A stretch of 64,000 bases of DNA from Tenodera sinensis (Eukaryota > Arthropoda > Insecta > Mantodea > Mantidae): positions 263,388,147 through 263,452,146 of the forward strand of contig CM060962.1 in the NCBI GenBank assembly GCA_030765045.1, given 5' to 3'. Below the pieces are notes generated by a model. That model did not search any database. It saw nothing but the letters and a program-made list of their open reading frames with translations, and was not told where the DNA came from. Within the stretch, counting starts at the first letter, position 1. Each line of letters begins with the position of its first letter. This document shows positions 36,729-48,614 of the stretch, in pieces. The translations under genes and the position numbers were made by a program.

Positions 36729-38194
36729 GGTTCCTGTTATTATTTCTATTTGTAGCTATTATTATTCTTATATTATTCATATGATGTTATATATATGATT
36801 ATTATATATTATACTGTATTATACGATTGTTATATTATATCCTCAGTCATTGACAACGGATCTCGCGGGATTGGTACCGCAGACCTCCCGTTCACAGGTC
36901 TGTCTTTATTGTCCGAAAAAGTTATTTATAAGAAAAGCTGTATATGCAGAAAATAAACTCGCATATATTTGCAAACATACATAGAAGTACATAGCAGTAA
37001 CACACAGAAACTGGCATATTTAACTCTGACACGAAAGTGTAGAGAGCAAGTCCCTTAAACCTTTGTGTTGTAGTGATAGCCTATCTGCTTCACATTCAAA
37101 AGTTCTCGAGTTGCACTCTCGGTTAGAGCCAATTACACGGATAGGGTGTTTTCCGAGCATTTTCCTTACCTGTGTATGTCGCATTGAGCTGTATAATCTA
37201 CAATCTATATGCTGGTCCCTCTTCACTATAATCGTAAATATCAACATTTTGAACTAACAACTGCATTGTCATTGCATTGCATGAAACTGACAGTCAATTC
37301 CCAGCCAGTGCAAAGCAATACAACCAAGTTGTTGTTGTTTTGAGATTAAACCTCCACCTTTGCCTCTGTATGCTGAATATGGTGTTCAACATCTTACAAC
37401 AGTAGTTCCATTGCTAAACGGCTCATTCGAAATCTCACATAATATTCATAAATACACGTAAAGTCATGTTTAATTCTGAGGTTAAAATGTTGACACACTC
37501 TACCTTCACTTGTATTAACTTCATTATTACCTGAACAATTGGAACTGTTGCTAATTACTATTTTATGTAGTTTTCAGTGGCAGTTTGTTTACTTTCTGTT
37601 TGTGTGTTCGTTTCTTGCACACAAATACTATTAAAATACAGCTTTCTTTACAAAGCTTACGCCCTTTATACGATGTCATTTGTACACGTGTAAGCTTGTT
37701 TGTGAAGTTCAACATTAAAAACTTCCACTGTGAAAAACATTTTTAACCGTTACAAAGAGCAATTTACAAACGCCCTAAATGTTATAAAACAGACCCCTGG
37801 TCTGACCTACCACAATTGTCAACAGTGCCTTAAACCAACATAAAAAGAGACTAAATGACAAAAGGGTTAAAAGATTACTTTCTTGGCTCTTCGTACAGCC
37901 TTAAGTGGAGCTTCAGCTGTAATTATATAATATAAATGTCATTAGTAGAAACACATATTAAGTTTTAAATATAATTTTAAAGTGGTACAGCTTCTGCCAC
38001 GTTTACTGTGAAATCTTCACCAACTCAGAGCAGTTCACCTCCAAGGCCGAATAAGCTTACTTTTTGTTATTTTTGTGTTTCTCTTGTTTTGCTGTAATTT
38101 TAACGTACTTTAGCCAGTTAGTTCATCAGACGATTAATGAATGAAACGATGCTCAATTGAGCCTGATGTTTCCAGAACTTAGAGGTGGAGGTAG
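36729..38194. other. Unassigned intronic DNA
   Basis: A weak tRNA-like head at about 37066-37135 (TGTTGTAGTGATAGCC, GTTCTCGAGTTGCACTC) may be another SINE. The remainder is AT-rich with no recognised content. Confidence 0.3.
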
Positions 38195-38682
38195 AATGCA
38201 AACGGAGGGGATTCCACACTGAGTCTATAGTCAGGCTGCTGTATGTCAAACCCAGAGAGGAAGGGAGGAGACGAGAGTGCCCAGCAGATGTGCTGGAACC
38301 AATCAACCAGCATGGGGCCGTTTACATATGCTTAAGAAGAGTCTTCATCTCCACATTGGTGCCCACTGCAGGTACACGTAGCCACAGCACCACCCCAATC
38401 CTAGAATAGCAGTTACAGAGCGCAAATTCCATCACTCAACAGCGCCACATGCGCTCCTTTGCCAACACTTCCGTCCGGAAAGACTGGACTGAAATGACGC
38501 TGAAATAAAATCGAGGTACGGGAGGTCATGGAAGGGAACGCATCCAGCCCAACATTTACTTAGAGACCATGCAAAACCGCCAATATCCTTCGGTCAGATT
38601 GTTAGATCACCGAGGATCGAACCTGGGACTTCTCAAATGCGAGTTTTAATCGTTTTCACCTGAGCCATCCAGCTCCGTAAGC
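38195..38682 (-). mobile_element. Long tRNA-headed SINE, type E
   Basis: On the minus strand the head is GGATGGCTCAGGTG (A box), ACTCGCATTTGAGAAG, and GGTTCGATCCTCGG (B box). It is followed by about 430 bp of body ending CAGTGTGGAATCCCCTCCG. Head and distal body match 63.1-63.6 kb (ACGGAGGGGATTC, AACCCAGAGAGG/CCCAAAGAGG). Confidence 0.6.
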
Positions 38683-38989
38683 TTAAAATTACTCGACCCT
38701 CCCTCAGTGTGCCTCTGGTCAATAGTTGTGGCCTAAACCATTAACACCAAAATCCACGACGCTGTAAAGGTAAGCAGTGATATCTATACCTGCACGTGGA
38801 GAACGTGACTCCAAGAGATAAAACGCCTGGCGATGGCACACCCTAGCGGAGAAAAGGCTTATTATTTGCAAAGGGAATGTAATGCAATAATTTAATTATG
38901 ACATTCTATTATGGCTGGTTTCCCCTCATTCTAGCAAAAATTTATTAACTGAAAATTATGTATTAAATTTTTTAGTTTCCTTAATCCTT

Positions 38990-39660
38990 AAAGAGGTAGA
39001 GGAAGTGCACCATTCGGTCCAAACTTGTTATGCACATTGTGGGTTGTAAAAGACGTATTTGAAGGCTCCCAAAAATATATGTGTTCCATATTAACTTCTC
39101 TAGCGACAAATGGAAAATGGAAAATCTTTCAAAACTTTTTTTTTCCAAAATGGCTCTAACGCTTCTGATTAAAATATGTTTAACATATTTTCATGTAGTC
39201 CTCTTCATTCTGAATTACTTCTGCACAACTGGTAAAGAGTAAGGGACATAGTTTACTGCACAAAAGCCGTAGATTTGGTTAAGGAACGTCCCTTTTTTTT
39301 TTTTTTTTTTTTAATTTAAATTTGGTGCGTGTGTATGGAGATTAACATTTCTGACATATTTCTTTTTCTCGTTTGAATTTAAAGATACTTTTTCTGAAAT
39401 TGGAGTTCGTTACGCCTTTTTATTTCGTGTTCGTGAAAGAGAACATAATTTCAAAGCTGCGACATAGCGACCAACTTTTCAAGGATTTGACTACCACCTA
39501 GGTCTACTGTATTTTCCTATGCCCATTTTACCATTAAGGAAATACGTTAATCCTATTTCTACAAATGCTTATCTCGATTAAGATGAAGTAAATAGAAGAC
39601 TAGTTACTTGAGGAATAAGTAGAGAAAGACATGTGAATGTAATACAAATTTTCTTCTCTT
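38990..39660 (+). repeat. R1 repeat, partial
   Basis: GGCTCTAACGCTTCTGATTAA, ACTGGTAAAGAGTAAGGG, a T run, TACCACCTAGGTCTACTGTA and GAGAAAGACATGTGAATG. Begins with TTGGGGGC-free sequence, lacking the TG array. Confidence 0.6.
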
Positions 39661-39889
39661 TACTGTTTATCTATGCATATGGATATTGCTCATTCACTAT
39701 CAAGATTATAAATACAAATTGTGAGCTCCTCAGTAGAAATAGGAATAAAATAAAACGTTACATTGGAACAGTTCCATCCTTGGAACCCTTATGAATTTAC
39801 ATGAGCTTCTCTGATCAGTCTTCCATCACCTTTGTGCAACTTGCAAGCTTTCAAAACAGTACTCACATTTTTATATACATATTACTATA

Positions 39890-40336
39890 TGAGGGCTTTG
39901 AAATTTCCAATTACCAATTCAAAAAAATTTATTTGAAAATGCGAACCAACAAGGAATATCTCGGAAATGACTAACTCTGAAAAACACATTTATTTAACGT
40001 AAATGGTGTGCTTTACCGAGATCTACATTTTTTCACAGTATGTTTTTGTCTCCCTCTTACAGCATAGCAGTTACTAAAAATTAATTCAGAATGAAGAGGG
40101 CCTCGCAACCTATACCCATAAAATTTAAGATATGCATTTCATTGCATGAAAATGCATTAACCTTATAGTGTACTATCAAAACGTTAGAGCCATGTTTGAG
40201 AAAAGAAAAGCAAAACATATTTTTTCCTATTTTAGAGGCAGCTAGTGATGAGAGATTTTCTTTAAAATTTTACTACCACATTCTCGGAAAATATCTAGTT
40301 TAGTACTTAACCACCTCTTAGTTGTTGAGTTATGCT

Positions 40337-40345
<9 letters not shown>
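39890..40345 (-). repeat. R1 repeat, inverted relative to the previous copy
   Basis: AATATCTCGGAAATGACTAAC, GTGTGCTTTACCGAGATC, AGCAGTTACTAAAAATTAATTC and GTTGTTGAGTTATGCTC lead into the CA-rich block. Confidence 0.65.
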
Positions 40346-40394
<49 letters not shown>

Positions 40395-40560
40395 GACAGA
40401 CACACACAGACACACACACACAGACACACACACGCACACCCACACCCACACCTACAGCCACACCCACATCCACACCCACACCCACACCCCCCCCCCCCCA
40501 CACACACACACACACCACCACACCTTCACCCCAACCCTCACACACACACACGTATACACA
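40338..40560. repeat. Complex CA-rich block
   Basis: Pure CA to 40390, then CAGA/CACACG variants, a (CCCACA)n-type hexamer stretch at 40435-40490, a C11 run at about 40489-40499, and more CA. The hexamers look like slippage variants of CA. Confidence 0.95.
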
Positions 40561-40589
40561 TCGTTAAAATAAAATAATTTATCGTTTGT

Positions 40590-40870
40590 GATACTTTATC
40601 ATTTAAAAGACACTCCTTTTTAGTGGCTTCGCTTCTAAAATACTAAATCATTATTCGGGTGTTTTTCCCGCCATGTTTATGCAAAGATTCTAATTTCAAG
40701 GCCCTTATATACCAATGCGCTTTCTTATAAGCTACCACCAGATGAGTCATACAATGACTTGCATTTGTGCAGATTAGCATGACTTAGGCAGGATATTACG
40801 TTTGTGTAAGAATAATTTGTAGAAGAGTGTGTTGAGAAAGTCATATGAATATAAACTTTAGATATATTTT
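40590..40870 (+). repeat. Diverged R1 3' end
   Basis: CATGTTTATGCAAAGATTC, GTAAGAATAATTTGTAGAAG and GAGAAAGTCATATGAATAT. Confidence 0.5.
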
Positions 40871-41089
40871 ACTGTTGTTTACATGTTCTTGGTACAGTCG
40901 GTCAATGGTAAGAGATTTTAAACTGTTACGGAACAAGTGGGAGGGGGGGGGGGCTTGGAAGTGCAAAGTCGTAAAGAAAAGATTCCGAGTTTGTGCTTTT
41001 ACTAGTATGGCTGAGGCGTGCAGATGTACTGTTTTCATTGTGCAACTGTATATTCCCACTACCGCCTTGCCTCTTAAAGTGTAAAGGGT

Positions 41090-41600
41090 ATACACAGAGG
41101 GATACATCTCGTGCACCTCAACCTATGCAGAACCATTGTGGCTAACACCCCGCAGGAGGCAGGGAAACCGCAGGGTGCCACAGGACCGCAGCACACAGAC
41201 GCGCAGAAATCCCTTGCAAATGATGAGATCTCTTCATCCAGGCGCCAGGCCCCATCGAGCAGCCACCACCGCGGATCCCCGACGGAGGATAAGGCCGCCC
41301 AAACGCCACCTAGCACCGAGAAAAGCCGTTACCATGCGCAAGCAGCTGAGGCATCTGCCCGGCACCGTCAACACCTCTTGCCTGAAATCGCACCTGAAAG
41401 ATGATAAGGAAATGAAATGAAGGGAGATGACAAAAGCAAACCGTGGTATTAAATTAAGCATCCAAGCATTGCCTAAGTTACAAGGGGAAACCGCGGAAAA
41501 ATCCAAGTCAGAGTGGGAAGTCGATGGGGATCGAAACTGCTACCTCCCGAATGCGAGGCTCACACGTAGTCGTTGCTCCACCTCGCTCGGTTGCCTTGCT
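41090..41600 (-). mobile_element. tRNA-headed SINE, type E, with GC-rich body
   Basis: On the minus strand: GAGGTGGAGCAACGAC, CTCGCATTCGGGAGG and GTTTCGATCCCCATC, then the type E middle (TTTTTCCGCGGTTTCCCC). The distal GC-rich part (41110-41400) gives frames of 80-97 codons in several phases, a base-composition effect rather than a gene. Confidence 0.55.
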
Positions 41601-42449
41601 CCTTACTCCGCTCTGAAGATGTTATACATTGGCAACAAAACAGTGGCGCCAAAATCCAAATGCAATGATTACGATCGACCGCATTTAGTAATTCAAGTTT
41701 AAACTCGACAACTTGTGAACTAGACACTGGCAGCCAAAATCACGTGACTCGAAATATTTCAGATTTTCTTTACATCTTAAAGAGTAGCTCAGAGACAATA
41801 GTTTTTAACATAACCTTTCCCTGCGGATGGAACATTGTCGGAATACTTGTTTCTGCCTGATGGTCTGTAAAGTGCCGTCTACAACTGTGATCATTCTGCT
41901 CCGGAGAAACTTTGATCAAATTGGCTGCGATGCCCTCACACACGCGTTGTTTGATACCAAGGGCATTCAAAATAAAAAATACACATAGCAGCATGTTCCA
42001 ATTTAAACGAAACCAGAGCGAGAATGGGCAAAAAACGGGCGGGGAGAAATACTGCACCTAGTGAAAAAATTCCTGTACCGCCTCCAACACTGGGGCTGTT
42101 AACGGGTCCGTAATGGTTTCTGACAGAACATCAATAAAAGACGAGCGCTTCGCTTAGATGCGCTCGCTTAGAATATACTACTCTAATATAAACAAGAACA
42201 TAAATACACGCAGACATAATTTTGGGTCACTAACCCGCCATCCACCATTACAAAAAAGTCGGTTATGGTATATCACCACTAAGTACGGTTGGGAAAAAAG
42301 GAGCACATACGGTAAATAACAAAGTTGAGTTTTCCTTTAATCTCGTAACCAGTGGGGCCTCGCGGTAAAGAGCATAAGAGGCGCACCCTCCCTTTAATTT
42401 CGAACTATAATGTTTTAAAATAATCTCCATATAAACTACCCATTCACAA
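41601..42449. other. Unassigned intronic DNA
   Basis: No recognised coding or repeat content. A 95-codon minus frame at 41770-42057 has no motif. Confidence 0.35.
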
Positions 42450-43095
42450 AGAGTGATGCGTTACATTCTCTACCCATTCAATAAACTATTCTTAAAAAGC
42501 TTGCTCTTCTATCTACTTTGGATGAATCTACATAAACATTTGTAAAAATTGCCTTATTATATATTATTTCCTTAGGTACAATGGAAGTAGAGGAACGCAG
42601 CAGGTAAGCAAAGGTCAAAACTTCTAAGAGCTGGCCCCTTTGGAATTTCGTTTTATTTGCATGATCAGAAGCGGGAGAAAAGTAAAATAAAGGCTTTCCG
42701 TTAGAGAAAAGTACACACATATATATATGTTGCATAAATAGTGTGTCTCAACAAGAGGTAAATTTTGTTTAGTAGGATTCTATCTCTTTCGGTTTACCAG
42801 TTATGCTAAAGTATTCAGCGTGAAAAGCACTGCAGAAGCTATCCCCAGGAAATTCAAGACATACATTTCTTTTGGAAAGAGGTAAAATCAGACTGAAAAA
42901 TCCCAGCTTTGACATTGAATTTTTCAATCTCATTCTATCCCTTTCCAACCTTGCCCACACAAGGCTATTGTGGAAGAACAATTAATGTCCATACATTGCA
43001 TTAAATGAAAAATATGAAATGATGAACATAAAGGATAACTTGTGGTGGGCGGATTTTCTTGAAAATCTTCGTGTCTCATCTTTGGAAGGCGCTGA
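42450..43095 (-). repeat. R1 repeat with a SINE B insertion
   Basis: R1 words flank 42.9 kb on both sides: GTTTACCAGTTATGCTAAAG at 42792 and TGGGCGGATTTTCTTGAAAATCTTCG at 43048. The type B SINE fragment lies between them. The usual CA-array position is followed by the TCAC array. Confidence 0.6.
42893..42990 (+). mobile_element. SINE type B body fragment
   Basis: AAATCCCAGCTTTGACATTG, TTTTTCAATCTCATTCTATC, and CACAAGGCTATTGTGGAAG match 54.46 kb and the reverse of 6.9 kb. The tRNA head is missing. Confidence 0.6.
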
Positions 43096-43102
43096 AGTTA
43101 CG

Positions 43103-43242
43103 CGCACTCATCCACTCACTCACCCACTCACTCACTCACTCACTCACCCACTCACTCACTCACTCACCCACTCACTCACTCACTCACTCACACACCCATT
43201 CCCCCACTCACCCACTCACTCACTCACCCACTCACTCACTGA
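43103..43242. repeat. (TCAC)n tetranucleotide array
   Basis: CACTCACTCACTCACC with periodic CCCA interruptions giving a partial 12-16 bp higher order. It stands where other R1 copies have CA. Confidence 0.95.
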
Positions 43243-43255
43243 CACAAAGTATTTT

Positions 43256-43390
43256 GTTTGTTAGTGGCGCTGTCAACTGCCAGGATCATAACAGTACCGC
43301 CTGTGTGCCGGAATTTCATCTCGCAAGACTTCTTTTAGATGCCTCTGACCTGAATGCCGGTTTTAAACACACCTAAAACCATCGGCCCGG
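43256..43390 (+). repeat. Minor dispersed repeat F
   Basis: GCTGTCAACTGCCAGGATCAT is shared, with few changes, with 46085-46115 (CTGCCAATTGCCAGGTTCAT). Function unknown. Confidence 0.4.
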
Positions 43391-43433
43391 GCCGTATTTA
43401 AACACACGACCAACTGAACCACACACAAATACG

Positions 43434-43466
43434 CGCGCGCGCGCGGACACACACGCGCGCGCGCTT
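43434..43466. repeat. CG-rich dinucleotide tract
   Basis: ACGCGCGCGCGCGCGGACAC and ACACGCGCGCGCGC. Confidence 0.9.
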
Positions 43467-43497
43467 TTCATTTTTATCCAAAGTCCAACGGTGGCGG

Positions 43498-44040
43498 CGC
43501 CATGGCCGAGCGGTTAGACCGTTGTATCCCAGGGACACGCGCTATTCATAGATGATGAAGTGGTGTCTGGGCGGGTTTTCTCCGGTTTCCCCCGCCGCTC
43601 AACCCACCAACTCCTCCAGCATCACCGTTCCATTTATCCATTTCCTCTGCATTTATCATCCTCTTCCTCACTATTATACCTGGTGCTTGGCTGACCTCCC
43701 GCTTCCACGTCTTCACTCTCTCCTTGGCCGCGGCTTGGCCGAGTGGTTAGACCCATCGCTTCTCAAGAAAGCGGCCCAACTTGGATCCCAGGCAACCTTA
43801 TGTGAGTTTAGTGATGGACAAAGTGACACTGGGGTGTGTTTCCTCCGGGTTCTCCGGTTGCCCCAGCCATCTCATTCCACCGATGCTCCATCTTTATTCC
43901 ATGTATCATCAGTGACTCTGCCTGCGGTGCTGTATGTAGTAAAAGCGGGCGTTAAACACTACAAAACTCTGTGCTGTCCATAGATTCCTCTAGATCTGAC
44001 CCTAGACACAGGCTTGTAAGCCCTAGGGAGTGTCAGTGCT
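43498..44040 (+). mobile_element. SINE type A2 split by SINE A1
   Basis: The A2 head CATGGCCGAGCGGTTAGACC and body (GGTTTCCCCCGCCGC, CTTCCTCACTATTATACC) run to about 43727. A2-like sequence (GTCCATAGATTCCTC, GATCTGACCC) resumes at about 43972 after the A1 copy. Confidence 0.6.
43728..43970 (+). mobile_element. SINE type A1, full length
   Basis: GCTTGGCCGAGTGGTTAGAC, a degraded B box (ACTTGGATCCCAGG), GGGTTCTCCGGTTG, CATTCCACCGATGCTCC, and CGGTGCTGTATGTAGTAAAA then GGGCGTTAAACACTACAAAA. Confidence 0.85.
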
Positions 44041-44444
44041 TCCTACGCGGAGAGTATGAAGATAAAGAAGAAGAAAATGAAGAGGAAGGGAAGCCTCACC
44101 TTGTATGTGGAACAGAAAGTGGAAAGGCTTACGTAATTTTAGACGTAAACAGTCATATTCCAACACCTACACAGTAGCATACAAGAGAAGCTTGCGGTTT
44201 ATACAACTTCTGTTGCGAAATCAGACAACTTGGTGTATGTATATGTGATGAAAACATGGCGCATTTAAACTACCAATTAATTGGAGCCATGAAAGCAGAA
44301 GCGTCTCAAAATTTAATCCTAATTTTCTCGCAAACTCGCTCAGTGTATTTCCGTACTCAAAATGTTCCACACCGTGCACGATTTTGCTGATTATTTCAAG
44401 AAATGTTTACTGTTTCTCAAAAGTATATTAATGAAAATTAACAT
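44041..44444. other. Unassigned intronic DNA
   Basis: A-rich GAAGAAGAAAATGAAGAGG at 44060-44085 only. Confidence 0.35.
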
Positions 44445-44895
44445 ATACTTTTTAAACTTAATAATCCAGTTTTTGAATAAGTGCATGCACTTTTGCATAA
44501 CTGGTAAACCGTAAGAGATACACCAAATCTTACTATACAAAAAATGTAGATCTTGTCGAAAAACACACAATTTATGTCTCAATAACTTTTGTATAGAGTG
44601 AACCACTCCTCGTTATTTGTGTAAGTTTTGGAGAACTTATAGTTCTGTCAAATGGAACATTGTTATTCATTTTTGATATGTTAACCGCGCAAAGAGAACG
44701 AAATGTGAAAGCTTTAAAAGATTTGACAATCGCTCAAAGTCTACCGTACTCCCATGTTCCCCTTGCACCTACAAGGAAACAAGCAATGAGATAAATTCTA
44801 CAAATGTTTATCTCAACTAACACGAAGAAGATAGAAGAATAAGAGTTTGTAAGAATAGTTAGTGCAAGAGTGGAGAAAGTCAAGTGAGTGCAACA
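44445..44895 (+). repeat. R1 3' half
   Basis: GCATAACTGGTAAACCGTAAG, AAAAATGTAGATCTTGTCG, TCGCTCAAAGTCTACCG and GTGGAGAAAGTCAAGTGAG. It ends within 15 bp of the (TTA)n array. Confidence 0.75.
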
Positions 44896-44899
44896 TTTC

Positions 44900-45143
<244 letters not shown>

Positions 45144-45149
45144 CCAGGA

Positions 45150-45310
45150 GTCCGAAAATTTGCATTTCCAGTAAAACCTCGGTATGCAATTTTTGGCTGG
45201 AATTCATTAAGTAATTCAATTGCCAGCAGAGTATGTCTGTAGTAGAGAAAGCAAAAATGCCTTTTTTGGGATTCAGGTGGTCTAGAAACGTTTGGATGAA
45301 TGGAATGTAA
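45150..45310 (-). repeat. R1 5' end fragment
   Basis: TTTCCAGTAAAACCTCG, TTTTTGGCTGGAATTC and GTAGTAGAGAAAGC. Confidence 0.5.
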
Positions 45311-46257
45311 AATTCCTCTATTACAGGTAAACGGTAGAGAAAGTAAACGTTCTGCAAATTTACTATGTATGTGTACAGATATATCGCTCTTAGACTATTG
45401 CTGTGGTGTAATTCACTACGTCGCTCTAGATAAAAAAATAAGTCTCCAAATGCACGTTTTCATTGTTTGTGGCAGAAACTCCCATCCACCGGGCATTGTT
45501 GCTCTCGAGAACTGAATACTGTGACATTTTGCAGTTAGTACATGTGACGTGGGAGATTTATTTACACAACTGTATATCCGCCACACATCATGTACTAGCA
45601 AGGTTCTTCCCCCAGCAGAAACAACTGCTATCATCACAGTTACCATGGCAGCAGCATGTACTGTTTTATATTTCGTTTAAAAACAACACAACGCGACTCG
45701 AAATAAAAATGAAGGGAAGCGACATATGAAAGTGACTTTCTAGATTTCGAACATGAATAGAGAATTCTCTGCTCCGTAACGTCCTCTTGTGGTTTGGAAT
45801 GACATGTGTATATTTATATACCCCGAATACAGCACATTTCCATTAACATGCTCTGAAAGAGAGCGTAACTTCATATCTTACACAGACACATTGAGTGATT
45901 CTGTGTCCTTCTCTGCAAAAACTTCTCTATTCATGTTCACTATCCATACATTAAAACGTTGCAACTGCGTTTCCACATGCAGCTCTATATTATTAGGTGA
46001 TATCTGTCCATCGTTACATATCGTCATCTCTTTTAAGTTACAAAGACTGCCTCTATGGTCTGCAAAAAAGTTTGTTGTTGTTTAACGACACTGCCAATTG
46101 CCAGGTTCATATCAGCGTTACAATGTGCTGGCTCTTTTGTTACCTATTTTTTATTGCCGAAGTGAAATATTCCATTAAGTACAATTATAATAGTAACAAT
46201 GAAATTAATTTTCATGGGATTAACAATGGAGATTTTAATCTCCGAATATCCTATAGT
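45311..46257. other. Unassigned intronic DNA
   Basis: Includes a short repeat F match at 46085-46115. Otherwise nothing recognised. Confidence 0.35.
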
Positions 46258-46896
46258 TTAAAATCATGAGTATACTCCTGACATGCCCAACCTTTTTCCC
46301 TTGCTAAAATTACATTTGCAAACTAAATCTTGGACCTCGAAGCACTAATAAATGAATAGCAATAGTAAAGAATAAATGTTAGAACCATTGCTTATACGTT
46401 TGTCGCTGTTTGGAATACCCTGAAGGCCTAGAAGAATCAGTTTCGCATCACATTGCATGACTCGCAATATCATTCTCAGATGAAATTGATTCACCACTGT
46501 CCTCTCCTGAAGTGTCCTCATAGTTATCTTCAGTTCTTTCAGACCCACTACATTTAATATTTAATTCTTCTTCACTCTCCATTTTCATAAAGTGTGAAAA
46601 AACACCAAGAACAGATTGTAACCAGGACCTCTAATATGAATAACACATGGGGAAAAGTATCGATGAACTGGTTGATTCAGATACAGCTGTTGGCAGAAAT
46701 ATACATTCAAAATATCAGATCAGCGAAATCTAGAAAAAGAAGCAAGTGAATACTAAAACAAGAGACAGAACGAGAAAATTCGGTCTGTTGAAACGTATGT
46801 CGGTCGCAAATCTTAAACTTAAGTATACTTGGCATTTTATTATTTTGTCAAAATTAAAAACACGAGTATACTCGGGCTTTTACGTTAAGAGGTTAA
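46258..46896 (-). mobile_element. Possible piggyBac-like remnant
   Basis: The inverted words CATGAGTATACTCCTG (46265) and CACGAGTATACTCGGG (46861) share the palindrome GAGTATACTC. They lie near TTAA at 46258-46261 and 46885-46888 or 46893-46896. Inside, a 44-codon minus frame (46582-46448) starts MESEEELNIKC and continues in Asp/Glu/Ser-rich sequence, like the acidic N-termini of piggyBac transposases. The distances from TTAA to the palindrome differ at the two ends, so the termini are not proven. Confidence 0.4.
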
Positions 46897-47149
46897 ACTA
46901 TTAAATTATGAATGAAAAAGTAAATGCATATACCTATGTCATTTTAATACAAATATGACTTTCTGGTGGCTACATCCCCCATTGTATTTCATTCTTTTGT
47001 AGCTGGTATTAGGCATGTAATCAGAGTCAACATTGAACATTTAATATGTATTTAAAAGTAATTAATTATTATATGAAGCAATATGCCTAAGTATAACATA
47101 CTTTGAGCTGAGTATAGCTATCACTCTCTTAACACCCAGCTATAATAGA

Positions 47150-47560
47150 TATAGGAAGTATTTTATTAAACCCAAAACGTCCAAATTTAAATTTCATTGG
47201 GAATACATTTTTGGGGCCCACTGTAACAAAACAAAGCATTTTTATATAAAGGTCAGTTGAATAATAAGCTTTGTAGGTCTGGCATCTTCCGAAGATGCGA
47301 CACGAAGATAGTCAAGAAAATGTATCATACTACTCTTTTCACATGAGCAAGTTTGATCCCTTCTTTTATGTAAGTGTCTCTGAAGCATTTGATTAAAATG
47401 TCAGATTAAGATGGGATACCTTACATCTTGATTATCTTTTAATATTACGTGAACTTCCTTTTGACAGCGTTTTGATTATTTTCATGTGTGGCAAGGTATG
47501 TGATTTATAAAGAGAGGCCAAAAGCTTATGACAAGACAAATGAGGATTTTTAAAATACAC
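47150..47560 (+). repeat. Diverged R1 5' half
   Basis: AGGAAGTATTTTATTAAACCC, GATGCGACACGAAGATAGTC, GATTAAAATGTCAGATTAAG. No TG array remains. Confidence 0.45.
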
Positions 47561-48110
47561 ATGTCAATTTGTTTCCCATAGCGTTAAGCTTTTTCGAAAT
47601 AGACCTTGCCTAAGCGTCTCCGAACGGGCATACTTAAAATTTTGCTATTCATTGCTCAGTCCCCCTTTTGTTTCCATCGCAAAGAGCTTGTTGGTATCGA
47701 ATAAACATTTATACTCGTACGCTATTTCCATAAGTTGATAATCTCTCAATTTGAAGCAGTTGCTAGAACTGTAATATTGTAAAGCCATTGTATGTGTTTT
47801 TCGTGGCAATAAAGATGTGAATGATATATTTTTGATTTCCTTGAATCCCGTGACTTTCTTTTCAATTTTGGAAATCTGTAGCGCGTATCAAAAAGTTCTG
47901 CCTTGGCTAACACTTTGACGCCAAAATAAATTTTATCAAAATACTTACAAGTTTAATGGGGAGGTTATCTCCCTTCACCTAACATAAAAAGTTCCTATGC
48001 CCCCCGCCCATTTATATGTAGTCATTAACATCAAAGTCTGTATTGGTGGCTTTGTTTTTGGATCAATTGTTGTTCATGGTTAGTGTCACTCGTTTTCTAT
48101 TTGTGATAAT
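47561..48110. other. Unassigned intronic DNA
   Basis: No recognised content. Confidence 0.35.
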
Positions 48111-48124
48111 CTTCACAAACACTA

Positions 48125-48196
48125 ACACACACACACGCGCACGCGCGCGCACACGCACACACACGCACGCACGCACACACACACACACAAACACAC
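48125..48196. repeat. (CA)n/(CG)n compound microsatellite
   Basis: CACACACGCGCACGCGCGCG grading into CACA; alternating purine-pyrimidine over about 70 bp. Confidence 0.95.
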
Positions 48197-48224
48197 GCTC
48201 TCCATATTTGCATACCTACGTTAG

Positions 48225-48405
48225 GGAGGATGGGAAATAATCCTGGCCAAAGAAGAATTCCTACCCTCCAGCCGGGAACCAAACCCAGGAGGTCTGGATT
48301 TTGAGTTGTTGTTGTTGTAGTGTTTAACGCCCGCTTTTACTACTACGGCACCGCAGGCGGTCTGGATTTTGAGGCTGGCATATTAACCACTAGACCACAG
48401 AGACA
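48225..48405 (-). mobile_element. tRNA-headed SINE, type G, interrupted
   Basis: On the minus strand, CTGTGGTCTAGTGGTTAAT (A box) and GGGTTTGGTTCCCGGC (B box) with body AGAATTCTTCTTTGGCC-like sequence to about 48225. The region between the boxes is split by the SINE A fragment below. Confidence 0.6.
48306..48358 (-). mobile_element. 5'-truncated SINE A with a 15-bp target duplication
   Basis: The perfect duplication GGTCTGGATTTTGAG lies at 48291-48305 and 48359-48373. On the minus strand the 53-bp insert ends GGGCGTTAAACACTACAAC followed by AACAACAA. This gives the SINE A tail (short ACA/CAA repeats) and shows 5'-truncated, target-primed insertion. Confidence 0.92.
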
Positions 48406-48614
48406 ATTTCTTGCTATATTTTGTACACAGCTACACATTCGATTTTGTAGCACCGCGGTGCGAATAAATTTGATCACCACTCAAGACAGACAGTAACGAA
48501 GCAGCAGTGAAAGTTTCTGTACAAGGTTCTAGAGTATTCTATAAGCCAGTCACGTGCTGGCGTCTCCAAAGTTTTGGAAACAGAATCTGTTGAGTTTGTT
48601 TGCTCTGTCTACAG

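Noticed and set aside
40242..40577. Cys/Val- and His/Thr-rich frames in four phases
   Set aside because: Translations of CA/TG DNA; mutually overlapping on both strands.
41074..41506. Several overlapping frames of 80-97 codons on both strands
   Set aside because: They fall in the GC-rich body of a type E SINE; simultaneous openness in many phases indicates composition.
43019..43376. Ser/Thr/His/Pro-repeat proteins of 81 and 105 codons
   Set aside because: Translations of the TCAC tetranucleotide array.
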